Notes under the pieces: generated by a model | What the model was told of the DNA's origin: nothing | The model's database searches: none | Seen by the model: the letters and a program-made list of their open reading frames with translations, nothing else | Program-made: the position numbers and the translations under genes | NCBI GenBank assembly: GCA_021413825.1 | Contig: JAIOPQ010000005.1 | Location: forward strand, 1-64,000 | Origin: Spirochaetia bacterium | Lineage (GTDB): Bacteria; Spirochaetota; Leptospiria; Leptospirales; Leptonemataceae | Reading direction: 5' to 3' | DNA: 64,000 bases | Shown here: positions 54,483 through 63,772 of the stretch, one piece after another | Position numbering within the stretch: position 1 is the first letter of the stretch | Layout of the letters: the number at the start of each line of letters is the position of its first letter

Positions 54483-56237
54483 GTGGCGGGGACCCCTGCT
54501 GCAGCTCAGGTGGGGTATGACGTGCTAGAGCGCGGGGGAAATGCCGCCGATGCTACAGTTGCTACGTTGCTCGCCTTGAACGTCACGTTCGGTGAGGCTG
54601 CAAGCTTTCCATCCGTTGCACCGCTCCTATACTACGATGCGGCCAGTGACCAGGTTGAAAGTTATATAGGGGCAGGAAAGGCGCCCGCGCGCGCAACCAT
54701 TGAATACTTTCATTCAAAAGGACACACAGTTATCCCCAAGATGAGCATTCTAGCCCAGCTTGTTCCTGCTTCCCCGGATGTAATTGTGCGATTGTTGAAA
54801 CAACACGGTACAATGACGTTTGCAGAACTCTCAAAACCTGCAATTCAGCTAGCGCGGGACGGCTTCCCGGTCTATAAAACAACCGCAAAGAATTTGAACA
54901 TGAACATATTCAAGCGAATTGGATATTCATTTCTAATGCCGTATAACGCGCAGGTTTATCTGCGCGGTAAATGGTGGCAACCAATCGAACATAAACAAAG
55001 ACTCCAGCTTCCGGATCTAGCGCGGACGCTGGAGGAAATTGCCCAGGCAGAAACAAATGCGCGTAAGGCAGGCAAAAGCCGCGCAGAAGGCCTGGATGCA
55101 GTTCGCGACTATTTCTATTCCGGACCAATTGCAGATAAGATAGTTGAGTTGCATGTTAGAGAACAGGGGCTCATAAGTCGTACGGACCTCTCGGAGTACC
55201 AGGGAGGGATCGAGCGGCCCCTTTCTATGGAATTTGGTGATCTTACACTTTATACAAACGACACATGGAATCAAGGGATTGTGGTACTAATGGCGCTTAA
55301 GATGCTTGAGAAGGTGGATTTTTCCACAATCAAGCACAACTCCCCAGAGTATATTCACCTGGTTGCTCAGGCGATTGAACTGGCGATGGCTGACCGCGAA
55401 GCATTCATTGGTGATCCTGCGTTTGTGAATGTTCCGGTGAGTGGGCTTCTGAGTTCTGCGTATGGATTGACGCAGAGAAATCGCATGACCCCCCGAGCAT
55501 TTGGGAAAATGCCTGAACCGGGAGACCCCTGGAAATTTGCGCGGGAGAAAAGAAAGGTCACAACGAAAATTTCTACTTCGCCGCAAAGAACAGTAAGCCA
55601 ATGGGATGAGCGGTTGCGCAATGAAACTGAGTCAGCGTTCGCATGGAATGGCAATGTTGGAAAAGATACAAGCTATATTGCAATCGTAGATGAGAAGGGG
55701 AATGCAGTTTCCCTTACCCCAAGCGATTTCCCAATGTCACCTATGGTTCCGGGGACTGGACTTACCCTTGGGATACGCATGACACAGTTCAGGTTGGACG
55801 CCAATTCGCCAACTTCCCTTGCGCCAGGGAAACGTCCGCGCATCACACCGCATGCGCTGATGATTAAGAAGCATGGGAAGTTCTACATGAGCTTTGGGAC
55901 CCCTGGAGCCGACATGCAAACCCAGGCACTCGTCCAGGTTTTTTTGAATCATTTCGCCTACGGAATGGATTTACAACGAGCAATTGAGTCTCCAAGGTTC
56001 CGTTCCAGGAATTGGCCGGATAGCTTTTCGCCGCATGAATACCTTCCGGGGCAAATTGATCTTGAGGAAGAGCTTTATGAAAGCGCAGGTAGGGCCCTTT
56101 CTGATCTGGGCTATCAGACGCAGGAATTTCCATCTATGGACAATACGTTTAGCGCGCCAGGAGCAATTGCCAAACAGAATGGGTTGCTCTACGCTGGAGC
56201 TGATCCGCGCGAATCCACAACAGCACGCGGGAAATAG
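54483..56237 (+). CDS. ggt: Gamma-glutamyltransferase family protein, N-terminally short
   Basis: A 584-residue Ntn-hydrolase. It has GYDVLERGGNAADATVATLLALNV, the autoprocessing and nucleophile site KDTSYIAIVDEKGNAVSLTPS (catalytic Thr in DTS, where DTTH is usual), RPRITPHALMIKKHGK and GADMQTQALVQVF. GGTs carry a signal peptide and about 20 residues before this core; here the GTG start falls at that point, no ribosome site is visible, and an in-frame TAG lies 12 bases upstream. The N-terminus may have been lost or a start mis-placed. Confidence 0.83.
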   Translation: MAGTPAAAQVGYDVLERGGNAADATVATLLALNVTFGEAASFPSVAPLLYYDAASDQVESYIGAGKAPARATIEYFHSKGHTVIPKMSILAQLVPASPDVIVRLLKQHGTMTFAELSKPAIQLARDGFPVYKTTAKNLNMNIFKRIGYSFLMPYNAQVYLRGKWWQPIEHKQRLQLPDLARTLEEIAQAETNARKAGKSRAEGLDAVRDYFYSGPIADKIVELHVREQGLISRTDLSEYQGGIERPLSMEFGDLTLYTNDTWNQGIVVLMALKMLEKVDFSTIKHNSPEYIHLVAQAIELAMADREAFIGDPAFVNVPVSGLLSSAYGLTQRNRMTPRAFGKMPEPGDPWKFAREKRKVTTKISTSPQRTVSQWDERLRNETESAFAWNGNVGKDTSYIAIVDEKGNAVSLTPSDFPMSPMVPGTGLTLGIRMTQFRLDANSPTSLAPGKRPRITPHALMIKKHGKFYMSFGTPGADMQTQALVQVFLNHFAYGMDLQRAIESPRFRSRNWPDSFSPHEYLPGQIDLEEELYESAGRALSDLGYQTQEFPSMDNTFSAPGAIAKQNGLLYAGADPRESTTARGK

Positions 56238-56239
56238 TG

Positions 56240-57250
56240 TTAGTGAGGCATGGCCCGAATGCGTTCGGGTAAGTTTTCGCGCAAATTCATGTAGAAGAGC
56301 GCGTAATCAGATACATGATAATTACCACTGCGGTCTGGATATCCTGAACGTTCTGGTTTTGAAATCCGGAGCACACCGTTGCTGCAACGAGCAGAGCAAA
56401 TACCCGGGTCAATCTTTTTGAAATCTGGTGAAACTCCCCCGAGATTCAACTCCGCGGCGGCCAGGTTAGCATCATGCCGCCATGAGATTGGGTTTGTGCA
56501 AGCATAGGGTCCCACGGGATCATGAGCGAGTTTACTGAATTCAGTGCCGTCAATCGCGGAGCGGTAAGAAATGAAGCAGCCAATTTGCGAAGCTGAATCG
56601 CAGGGGGGAATAGTGGTGTAGGCATTTTCCGGAGTTGCCATTCCAATTAAATATGCGACCAGTAGTTTTTGTTTCAAGGCTTTGCCATCGAATCGATCCT
56701 TTAGTAGAAGCATGGCGTGTCTCGATCCCTGGCTGTGCCCCGCGATAATAATGGGTCTGCCGCCATTGTGATGTTCAAGATAGTAATCAAATGCTCGTAG
56801 TACGTCTGAGTATGCAGCATCCAGTGCCGGTCCGCCATTGGGCTTATTGATAAAGGATACCAACGTCGCCTGACGGTAACGTGGCGCATAGATTCTTGCG
56901 CAACAATTGAATACACTGGCCTGTGTGCGAATTGTGCTCTGATCCACACGATTGTTTATTTTCTGATCCCTTGCATCCGCATTCCATGTTTTCCCAAAGT
57001 ACAGAGTTGGATGAACAAAGAACACATCCACTCTGGCCGTGGATTGTTCATCCTTCAGATTCGTGTTGGATGGGACTTCGTCGGCTGGATCTTTGCGATC
57101 GGGGAGAGCGGCCCAGTACGCCGGGTTTGCATAGTCCGGAGCGTCTGGCAGTTGGTTTTGCGCGAATGGATCGCCCGGGCTGATAAGCCAGATACACGAT
57201 GACATTCCGGTTAAGAGGATCAAGACTGCGGCGCGAACAAGCATAGGCAT
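56240..57250 (-). CDS. DUF3089 alpha/beta-hydrolase lipoprotein
   Basis: A 336-residue exported protein with lipoprotein-like signal (MPMLVRAAVLILLTGMSSC). Family marks: VDVFFVHPTLYFG, ARIYAPRYRQAT, the nucleophile motif AGHSQGSRHAML, and the C-terminal GNYHVSDYALFYMNLRENLPERI. Probably a surface or periplasmic esterase. It converges on the GGT gene (gap 2 bases). A second Met two residues in is an alternative start. Confidence 0.85.
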   Translation of the reverse strand: MPMLVRAAVLILLTGMSSCIWLISPGDPFAQNQLPDAPDYANPAYWAALPDRKDPADEVPSNTNLKDEQSTARVDVFFVHPTLYFGKTWNADARDQKINNRVDQSTIRTQASVFNCCARIYAPRYRQATLVSFINKPNGGPALDAAYSDVLRAFDYYLEHHNGGRPIIIAGHSQGSRHAMLLLKDRFDGKALKQKLLVAYLIGMATPENAYTTIPPCDSASQIGCFISYRSAIDGTEFSKLAHDPVGPYACTNPISWRHDANLAAAELNLGGVSPDFKKIDPGICSARCSNGVLRISKPERSGYPDRSGNYHVSDYALFYMNLRENLPERIRAMPH

Positions 57251-57299
57251 TTATCAATTAAGGCTACCAACCGTCGACCGGGAGCAAAAAAAAGGATCG

Positions 57300-57974
57300 A
57301 TGATGCAAAGAACACCGATCCTGGTTTACCTGGCCCTAATTGCACTGCTTTCCTGTCGCGCAGATGAGATTCCTTCGCGTGCATTGAGCCTGGCCAGGGG
57401 CCAATCAGTTACAATCCTGAGATCAAAACTTCCGATTGGAAGCGGCCTTCTACTCAGCAAGAAGCAAATCCTTACGTGCGCACATGTGACACCGGCCCGT
57501 CCCGATGATTCGGGTGAAACCATTTACCAGGTTGCGCTGAGCGATGGAACCACAAAGGACGCGCATTTGAGTCAGACTTCCGCACAGATTGATCTGGCAA
57601 TACTTGAAGGCGAATTTGGATCTGTTGAGACGCTGTCGACTGATAGCTGGATTGCCCGTGAGAAGCTAAACGAAGGGCAAAGAATTTTTCTCTATGGCGC
57701 TCCCTATGGCCTGAGTAACAGTTTAATGCAAGGGAATATCTCGCAAAATAATCGAATACAAACTGATCCTGGATTTGCGGAGATTCCATTTATTCAGACT
57801 CAGGGAGTCTCTTTTCCCGGAACATCCGGTTCCGGTGTGTACACATGGGATGGGCTGCTCATTGGAATAAATCGCGCCGCGTATGGCACCAACCACTCCG
57901 GGATTGGATTGGTAATCCCTTCAGGTTTTGTGCTGCAATTCCTGAAGACCTCCGCCCGAGCGTTCTTGATTTAG
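57300..57974 (+). CDS. Trypsin-like serine protease, lipoprotein
   Basis: A 224-residue protein with lipoprotein signal (ILVYLALIALLSC). Catalytic triad: His in LTCAHV, Asp in QIDLAILE, Ser in FPGTSGSGVY. No PDZ domain is present, so it is a simple S1-type protease of the envelope. ATG 57300 or 57303; GGAT-type site upstream is weak. Its end overlaps the converging cyclase gene by 54 bases. Confidence 0.85.
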   Translation: MMQRTPILVYLALIALLSCRADEIPSRALSLARGQSVTILRSKLPIGSGLLLSKKQILTCAHVTPARPDDSGETIYQVALSDGTTKDAHLSQTSAQIDLAILEGEFGSVETLSTDSWIAREKLNEGQRIFLYGAPYGLSNSLMQGNISQNNRIQTDPGFAEIPFIQTQGVSFPGTSGSGVYTWDGLLIGINRAAYGTNHSGIGLVIPSGFVLQFLKTSARAFLI

Positions 57975-60068
57975 ATTTTCATAAATGGATATAGCCTGAT
58001 CCCAATTGCGGTTTCTATACAATTCGAATGCTTGAGCAAATGCGTCGCAGGCCTCTTTGGCGGATAACGTTCCGTATGCATGATCGAGAGGTTCGTATAC
58101 TGAAATAGGGATGCTCTTCCCCTTGACCGCAACCAGGTCAATTATGCGACACGGGATTTCATGCTCTACTTCCCGTTTTGTAGATTCGGCAATCAGGATC
58201 TCAGCACCGTATTGAGTAGTTAGACTCTCCAGGCGCGATCCAAGGTTTACGTTATCACCAATCAGAGTATAATCCAATCGCTGATCTGATCCAATGTTTC
58301 CTACGATCATTTCACCGGTGTTTACTCCAACGCCCATAGCAAGCGGCGCCATTTGGCGAGCAGCAAATTCCTGATTGAGGGAGCGCAGCGCTGAGGTCAT
58401 CGCAAGCGCGGAGCGAACTGCGAGCAGCGCATGATCGGGTCGATGGATCGGTGCACCCCAGAATGCCATGATAGCATCGCCAATGAACTTATCCAGGGTT
58501 CCCTTCTGTTCAAAGATGATTCGCACCATGTGCGAAAAATACTCATTCAAAATTGAAACTACGGCAGCTGCATCCATATTCTCTGAGATGGTTGTAAATC
58601 CGCGAACATCGGAAAACAGAACGGTCATGATGCGGCGTTCACCTACTTCTGCCTTGATCTCGCCGCGGTTCATCACTTCCTCAAGTACATCAGGCGAAAG
58701 GTATTTGGCCATCGCACCCTTGAATCGACGCTTCTCAGCACCTTCGAAATAGGTCAGAACGCCAAGAGCCCCAAGATACGCTGGGATGAAAGTAAGTGGA
58801 ACGGGCGCCAGATAAAATGCATAGTCCAACCGAAATGCGAACAAAGCGCCCGTCATACATAGGACAAACAAAACGCCAGGCACAAGGACTCTAATAACCA
58901 TGCGATGAAAGTACAGTGAAAAGAAAGCCGTGATAGCAAGTAGGACTGCGGAGAGAATAAATCCCCAGACAGGCGAGCCGTGAATTAAAAAATGCTTTCC
59001 CAAAAGATTGGAAACCATGGTGGCATTCAGCGCGAATCCTGGCATTGGTCCTTGTGGCGTGAGTTTCTCATCGTATGTTGCTGCAGCAGATGCACCAAAT
59101 ATTACGATCTTATCTGTGAACGCGTCCTTAGGAACCTTTACGCTCAGGCCCGATTCCGTTTCTCCGCTGGCCTCAAGCGAGCGGATTGAATCGATGATAC
59201 CACTTACTGAAATGCGATGAATTGAATCCTGTGCTGTAACATCATAAACCCATTTGGGGTAATAATGAATCCTCCAGAGTCCATCTTCCAATGGAACCGT
59301 TAGCTGCTCAGGCTTCCCGCTGCGAAACCCTTCAATCCGCAATTCATTCTTAGAAATTGAAATTCGCGCATCCGGATCGATTGTCGCAAGGTATGCGCTC
59401 ACAGGCAGAAGTAGAAAAGATGAATCGCCGTATTTAAAAATCGGTTCCGCCATGCGGGAAATGCCGTCACTGTCAGGAAGGTACGTAACGGAATGCAATA
59501 GCGCCCTGTTCTTGATCTTCTCTTTTTTATCGTCCTGCATGATCTCGCCTGCAGGATATTGAATTACATTGTATTGCCTGGGCGTGAAATCTGAGTATTT
59601 TACCGGCACGGATTTGGAGGCGATTGTTGCGGGCAGGGGTTCGGACGGTTCACCTTCTTCCTTGCGCAATTGAATCGCATGCGAAAGGGGAACCACCTCA
59701 CTCACGTAGCGCGTTGCGGTCGCGAGTTTTGCATCCTCTTCTGAACGCTCCGTGAACATTATATCAAACAGAATAATCCTGGGTCCGCCATCCGCGATGT
59801 ACTGCAAGATGGGCTGGTAAACATCGCGTCTCCAGGGCCAGCGACCGAGCAGTCTTTCGTTCTTATAAGCGTTTAACGTTCTTTCGTCAATATCAACGAT
59901 AACTACATCTTTGGAATGTTCATGCGCAGGATTAAAGTAGCGATATCGTAAGTCGATCAGGGAATCTTCAATTGAGTGCAGTCCTCCGCGCAAATGCAGC
60001 GGCAGCACAACGAACATTGGGAGAATTCCAAAAATGGTTCCCCAGATAACCTTGCGATCGAGCTTCAT
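57921..60068 (-). CDS. CHASE2-type adenylate cyclase
   Basis: A 715-residue membrane protein: N-terminal helix, extracytoplasmic CHASE2 domain (about 30-340: DVVIVDIDERTLNAY, GRWPWRRDVYQPIL), helices (about 355-445), and class III cyclase (about 478-660) with LFSDVRGFTTIS, LDKFIGDAIMAFWGAP and LDYTLIGDNVNLGSRLE (Thr at the adenine position). The last 50 residues (CDAFAQAFELYRNRNWDQAISIYE) look like a TPR-like helix pair. It makes cAMP. Overlaps the FadL stop by 4 bases and ends the operon. Confidence 0.92.
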   Translation of the reverse strand: MKLDRKVIWGTIFGILPMFVVLPLHLRGGLHSIEDSLIDLRYRYFNPAHEHSKDVVIVDIDERTLNAYKNERLLGRWPWRRDVYQPILQYIADGGPRIILFDIMFTERSEEDAKLATATRYVSEVVPLSHAIQLRKEEGEPSEPLPATIASKSVPVKYSDFTPRQYNVIQYPAGEIMQDDKKEKIKNRALLHSVTYLPDSDGISRMAEPIFKYGDSSFLLLPVSAYLATIDPDARISISKNELRIEGFRSGKPEQLTVPLEDGLWRIHYYPKWVYDVTAQDSIHRISVSGIIDSIRSLEASGETESGLSVKVPKDAFTDKIVIFGASAAATYDEKLTPQGPMPGFALNATMVSNLLGKHFLIHGSPVWGFILSAVLLAITAFFSLYFHRMVIRVLVPGVLFVLCMTGALFAFRLDYAFYLAPVPLTFIPAYLGALGVLTYFEGAEKRRFKGAMAKYLSPDVLEEVMNRGEIKAEVGERRIMTVLFSDVRGFTTISENMDAAAVVSILNEYFSHMVRIIFEQKGTLDKFIGDAIMAFWGAPIHRPDHALLAVRSALAMTSALRSLNQEFAARQMAPLAMGVGVNTGEMIVGNIGSDQRLDYTLIGDNVNLGSRLESLTTQYGAEILIAESTKREVEHEIPCRIIDLVAVKGKSIPISVYEPLDHAYGTLSAKEACDAFAQAFELYRNRNWDQAISIYENLNQERSGGGLQELQHKT

Positions 60069-61531
60069 GTGCGAGTGCTTGCTACAACATAGATCGAGGA
60101 AGATTTAACATGTAACGGCTGCGGTGCCTGGCTTTGGTCAATCTGTGCCGTACCCTTGCCGAATTCCATGCTGTATGTTACAGTCAGCGAGGAGCGCGAA
60201 TCGCCCCAGGTAAATCCAAGTGAAAACCCGCGCTGATCCACGTGCTCAAAACGTTCCAATGCGTCAAAACCCGGGACATTGTAATAGAGTGAAGTCCCGC
60301 CTGACAACGGATACGCCAGAGCATTCCTGCCAGTATTTCGCGCCAGAGCGGCGAGAGCTCGCTCGCCCCACTGTATTTCATAGGAGTTGGCCTGGTTTGT
60401 GAAAAGCCCACCGCGCAGTGCAAAATTATCGCTTAAGAAATATTCCAGACCCAGCGCAAAGTTCGTTGTGGGTTTGCGTGTGAGTGATGCAACCTCACCC
60501 CGGTTCAGAAAAACGTCGCCGTTTACATCTGCCTGTGTCCTGTCCTGTTCAACTTTGAATCCAAAGGAGCGAATCACATCAAATGAAACCATGAAATAGC
60601 GGGAAGGAAACGTTGCAAATCCCATACGGAGTTCTGGCGCTTCTGGAATAGCCCCGCTTTCCGGTGGACCTGCGATTGCAGAACCTGACGTTGCTGCAGA
60701 GGATCCCTGCGAGGTGCTTTCAACGAGCACGAGTTCAGACGCGGTTTTTGCTGTGCTATTGACCACGCCGGATTTACGTCGATTAGCCGCAGTTACAATG
60801 GGTCGCCTGAGCGAAGCGCCCAGCGATAGGGAGTCAGAGGGCATGTATTGCATGCCGACGATTGGGAGTAAGCCCATAGTGCGCCTGCGATCTGTAAGGT
60901 CTGTCGAGGTATACGTGTTGTTTTTGTTTATTGAGAGCTGAGATGTAGTGATTCGTGCAGAATCGTACAAATAATAGAGTGTGGCACCAATTGAAAATCG
61001 ACTGGATATTGGTTTTGCAAGGCTTGGCCCCACCAGAAACGATGTATTGCGCTCAGTGTAGTCGTTTCTAAAATTTGAAACTTTGTTAAGGGCCACAGGA
61101 AACTGGATCTGGTCTGCCTGATCAAAGTCATCGGTTGACGGAGAAACGATCGAAAATCCAAATCGGAAATCTCCAAAACTCTTAATGGCGCCAAAGAAAT
61201 TTGGAACGTATCCACGCGAGCTACGATTGTAGCTCTGGCCAGGGCCGAACACATTCACGTAAGACTTGCGTGACTCCCTGTAGGTACTTGCAGAAATTGA
61301 AATAAAGTTATCATACGCAAAGGCAATCCCCGCAGGGTTATAGTAGGCTCCGGCCGGATCATCTGCAACGGCCGTGTAGGCCCCCGCAAGTCCTGCAGCT
61401 CTCTCACCAAAAAATCCATTGATGTTATGGTATTCGTCTGCCTCGAGTTGCGTCAGGCTTAACAGAACTGCGAACATACACAAAGAAATTGCTGAACGGC
61501 TTCTGCTGTGACTTAAGGAAAGTGGATTCAA
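60065..61531 (-). CDS. FadL/OmpP1-type outer-membrane protein
   Basis: A 488-residue protein with signal sequence (SLCMFAVLLSLTQLEA), then GFFGERAAGLAGAYTAVADDPAGAYYNPAGIAFA, the signature of the FadL/TodX family of hydrophobic-compound channels, and a beta-barrel pattern to the end. Start: TTG 61531 in a TTGA overlap with the M48 stop, with AGGA 10 bases upstream. It may bring fatty acids into the cell, which would fit the lipase upstream in the chromosome, but that link is speculative. Confidence 0.87.
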   Translation of the reverse strand: MNPLSLSHSRSRSAISLCMFAVLLSLTQLEADEYHNINGFFGERAAGLAGAYTAVADDPAGAYYNPAGIAFAYDNFISISASTYRESRKSYVNVFGPGQSYNRSSRGYVPNFFGAIKSFGDFRFGFSIVSPSTDDFDQADQIQFPVALNKVSNFRNDYTERNTSFLVGPSLAKPISSRFSIGATLYYLYDSARITTSQLSINKNNTYTSTDLTDRRRTMGLLPIVGMQYMPSDSLSLGASLRRPIVTAANRRKSGVVNSTAKTASELVLVESTSQGSSAATSGSAIAGPPESGAIPEAPELRMGFATFPSRYFMVSFDVIRSFGFKVEQDRTQADVNGDVFLNRGEVASLTRKPTTNFALGLEYFLSDNFALRGGLFTNQANSYEIQWGERALAALARNTGRNALAYPLSGGTSLYYNVPGFDALERFEHVDQRGFSLGFTWGDSRSSLTVTYSMEFGKGTAQIDQSQAPQPLHVKSSSIYVVASTRT

Positions 61532-62322
61532 TTGGGTTTATTCCTGAGGAGAGTTTTATATTCCGTATAACGTTGTTGATAGACGTTTGCCTGGGAAGTT
61601 GTAAGTCCCTGTTCAACGGCGAACAGTTCCATAGTTGTTATTCGATCTGAAATAGGTGGATGTGTCTTTATGAAGGTCTGATTGCCCGTCATCGATGCAA
61701 GTCGTCTCAAATATGCTGTACCAGAAAGAGGATTGTAGCCCAGGCCTGAGATTAGAACCATCCCTGCGCGATCTGCATCCAGCTCGAAGTTGCGTTGTCT
61801 GCCCTTTTCAAGCAGTTGTGCTTCAAGCTCACCAGTGGATTGCCTGACTGCACTGTTCACTACGCTGCCGCCACCCGCAAATAGCGCTGAGACAAAACTC
61901 ACAAATCCGGTTCCACTCTGAAATTGACCAGAATGCTGGTATGCTACGTGCGAAATCTCATGCGCCAGTACGAATGCAAGTTCACTCTCATCCTGGAGTT
62001 CAAGCAAAAGGCCGCGCGTGACCATTATGTAACCGCCCGGACAGGCGAACGCATTCACTTCGTCGGTAGCAAGTACTCCAACCTGGAGGTTCAATTCATT
62101 GCGTGATGACCGAGTAGCAATGGATCGACTAACAAAAAGAAGATACTTTGTTAGGTTTTCATCGCGTACGGTGCCGTATTTCTTTGCCAGCCTGGCCGCA
62201 AGGCTTCGGCCCACCTGCAGCTCATTTTGAATTGCTTCTTTCTCCTGTGAACTCATACCCGGAGAAGTTGCACAGCTTAACAAAAACGCGCAAGCACACG
62301 CTGCTAAAAGGGCTCTATTCAC
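61528..62322 (-). CDS. M48-family metalloprotease lipoprotein
   Basis: A 264-residue protein with lipoprotein signal (ALLAACACAFLLSC). Zinc motif HEISH in VLAHEISHVAYQHSG, downstream Glu in ELDADRAG, and the family KTHPPISDRI. Like BepA/LoiP, it probably cleaves or helps assemble outer-membrane proteins. It starts with GTG overlapping the SH3 gene's stop by 4 bases and precedes a FadL-type barrel. Confidence 0.92.
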   Translation of the reverse strand: MNRALLAACACAFLLSCATSPGMSSQEKEAIQNELQVGRSLAARLAKKYGTVRDENLTKYLLFVSRSIATRSSRNELNLQVGVLATDEVNAFACPGGYIMVTRGLLLELQDESELAFVLAHEISHVAYQHSGQFQSGTGFVSFVSALFAGGGSVVNSAVRQSTGELEAQLLEKGRQRNFELDADRAGMVLISGLGYNPLSGTAYLRRLASMTGNQTFIKTHPPISDRITTMELFAVEQGLTTSQANVYQQRYTEYKTLLRNKPN

Positions 62323-62810
62323 TTTGGAATTCCACCCGAAGTAAATGCAGACATTTCCGCCTGTGAAATTTGAACATGCTCAATCCAATCGATTGAATCA
62401 AAATCAAAATCCTGTAGACCGCTGCGGGTACGTAAAGTTTGGGATTCGGAAATCCCTCGCGCCGCAACGGTTTGTGAATAGTTAGATGCGCGCGCTCGTG
62501 CCTTCACAGCTGTGTCTTTGTCAATTCCCGTTCCAAAATTCACTTTCTGTGAAGGTGGGAATGCAGAGGCATATAAGCGTGGGACGTAACCTGTACCAGA
62601 ATCCGTCCTGACCCGAAAGAAAAGACCTTCCTCACCGGTCTGAGTAATGGCAGTTCCACGCGCAATAGCCGGTCCCGACGCATCCATTTTTGGAGCATTG
62701 AGCAACCGAGCTGAGGGGGATTGTATGTACATTGTGCGATCCGCTCCAACGGCGGTTGCAACAAGCAACATGATTGCGACGCAAAGGATCCTGATTGGAT
62801 TCAGCTTCAT
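62319..62810 (-). CDS. Exported SH3-like domain protein
   Basis: A 163-residue protein with signal peptide (ILCVAIMLLVATAVGA). The mature N-terminal part (MYIQSPSARLLNAPKMDASGPAI ... LFFRVRTDSGTGYVPRLYAS) is a bacterial SH3-like domain, which often binds cell wall. The remaining residues are polar. The start overlaps the preceding lipoprotein's stop by 4 bases. No enzymatic motif. Confidence 0.78.
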   Translation of the reverse strand: MKLNPIRILCVAIMLLVATAVGADRTMYIQSPSARLLNAPKMDASGPAIARGTAITQTGEEGLFFRVRTDSGTGYVPRLYASAFPPSQKVNFGTGIDKDTAVKARARASNYSQTVAARGISESQTLRTRSGLQDFDFDSIDWIEHVQISQAEMSAFTSGGIPK

Positions 62811-63715
62811 GGCAGAGTTACAGTTACGCTCACATTGGAATTCACTGACTGGCCATTTACTGTTCCGTTCATAGTCAGGGCAGACGAGGCTGTTCCAAGA
62901 ACAATCTCATCCTCAACTGGATCAAAGATTATGTTTTCTGAATCAGTTGAATCGATCTGTAGGTCCATGATCAGAGGACTCCCACCGTTGACGGTGAAAT
63001 TGTCTGCCGCCGTTGTAGTCATCTGCAAATGAGCGATTGTGAAACCGGAAATAGTGGAGTTTGCGCCGTTGCTCGTTTCAGTGACCGTGCTTGCAAGCGT
63101 CCCTGTTGTTACAACAGTCCCGCTCAGCGAATTCAACTTGTAGTCTGGAAAGTTTTCAAAATCGATCGAATACGTTCCGCAATTGCCTGTGTACGTAAAA
63201 CTTCCGTTGTCTATGTCATAGGTGAAAATCGTGCCATCGTCATCAAGGGTCACGTCTACGCTGTTTGCGGTGACAATGCCGGTTCCGTCTTCGCAGGTTT
63301 CAGTTCCCGACATAACATAGCTAAAGCCATCTCCTCCCTGCGCGCAATCGCCCATGGGTGGACCGGCGCACGTAAATGTTGCCGGCCGCACAGCGCTCCG
63401 CCTGGACCTGAGGGAGGCCAGCAATCGTTGGGAACCACGCGAGTGTCGGACGGTGCGCAATAGCGCCAGCATGAATTGGCGTTTTTGTATGCCAGGGAGA
63501 AGATTGGCGGAAGCCCCTGTGCTCAGCCCACCGGCCGTTGCAGATACCGCCGCCACAGCTCCGGTTGCGCCGGCTCTTGCCGTTCTCCCTCCAAGTCTGT
63601 TGTTGCTGCCAAGTAAGAACGCGGCTCGGATCACATCGGAGTCTGTAGATTTCTGGCAATTGACGAGGGTGGTGGTTAAAATGCTTAAAAATAAGGCTGG
63701 AACAATGGTGCGCAT
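62807..63715 (-). CDS. Lipoprotein of unknown function, first gene of the five-gene operon
   Basis: A 302-residue protein with lipoprotein signal (ALFLSILTTTLVNC), a low-complexity Ala/Gly/Thr region, and a beta-rich C-terminal half with cysteines (FTCAGPPMGDCAQGG, TETCEDGTG, TGNCGTYSIDF). GGAGG precedes ATG 63715. No family recognised. It starts the 4-base-overlapping chain to the SH3, M48, FadL and CHASE2 genes. Confidence 0.75.
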   Translation of the reverse strand: MRTIVPALFLSILTTTLVNCQKSTDSDVIRAAFLLGSNNRLGGRTARAGATGAVAAVSATAGGLSTGASANLLPGIQKRQFMLALLRTVRHSRGSQRLLASLRSRRSAVRPATFTCAGPPMGDCAQGGDGFSYVMSGTETCEDGTGIVTANSVDVTLDDDGTIFTYDIDNGSFTYTGNCGTYSIDFENFPDYKLNSLSGTVVTTGTLASTVTETSNGANSTISGFTIAHLQMTTTAADNFTVNGGSPLIMDLQIDSTDSENIIFDPVEDEIVLGTASSALTMNGTVNGQSVNSNVSVTVTLP

Positions 63716-63772
63716 GAGGCCTCCGGCGTTGTGGTATTGACGAAGGCGGGCGCAGTTTCAATCAAAAAAAAA

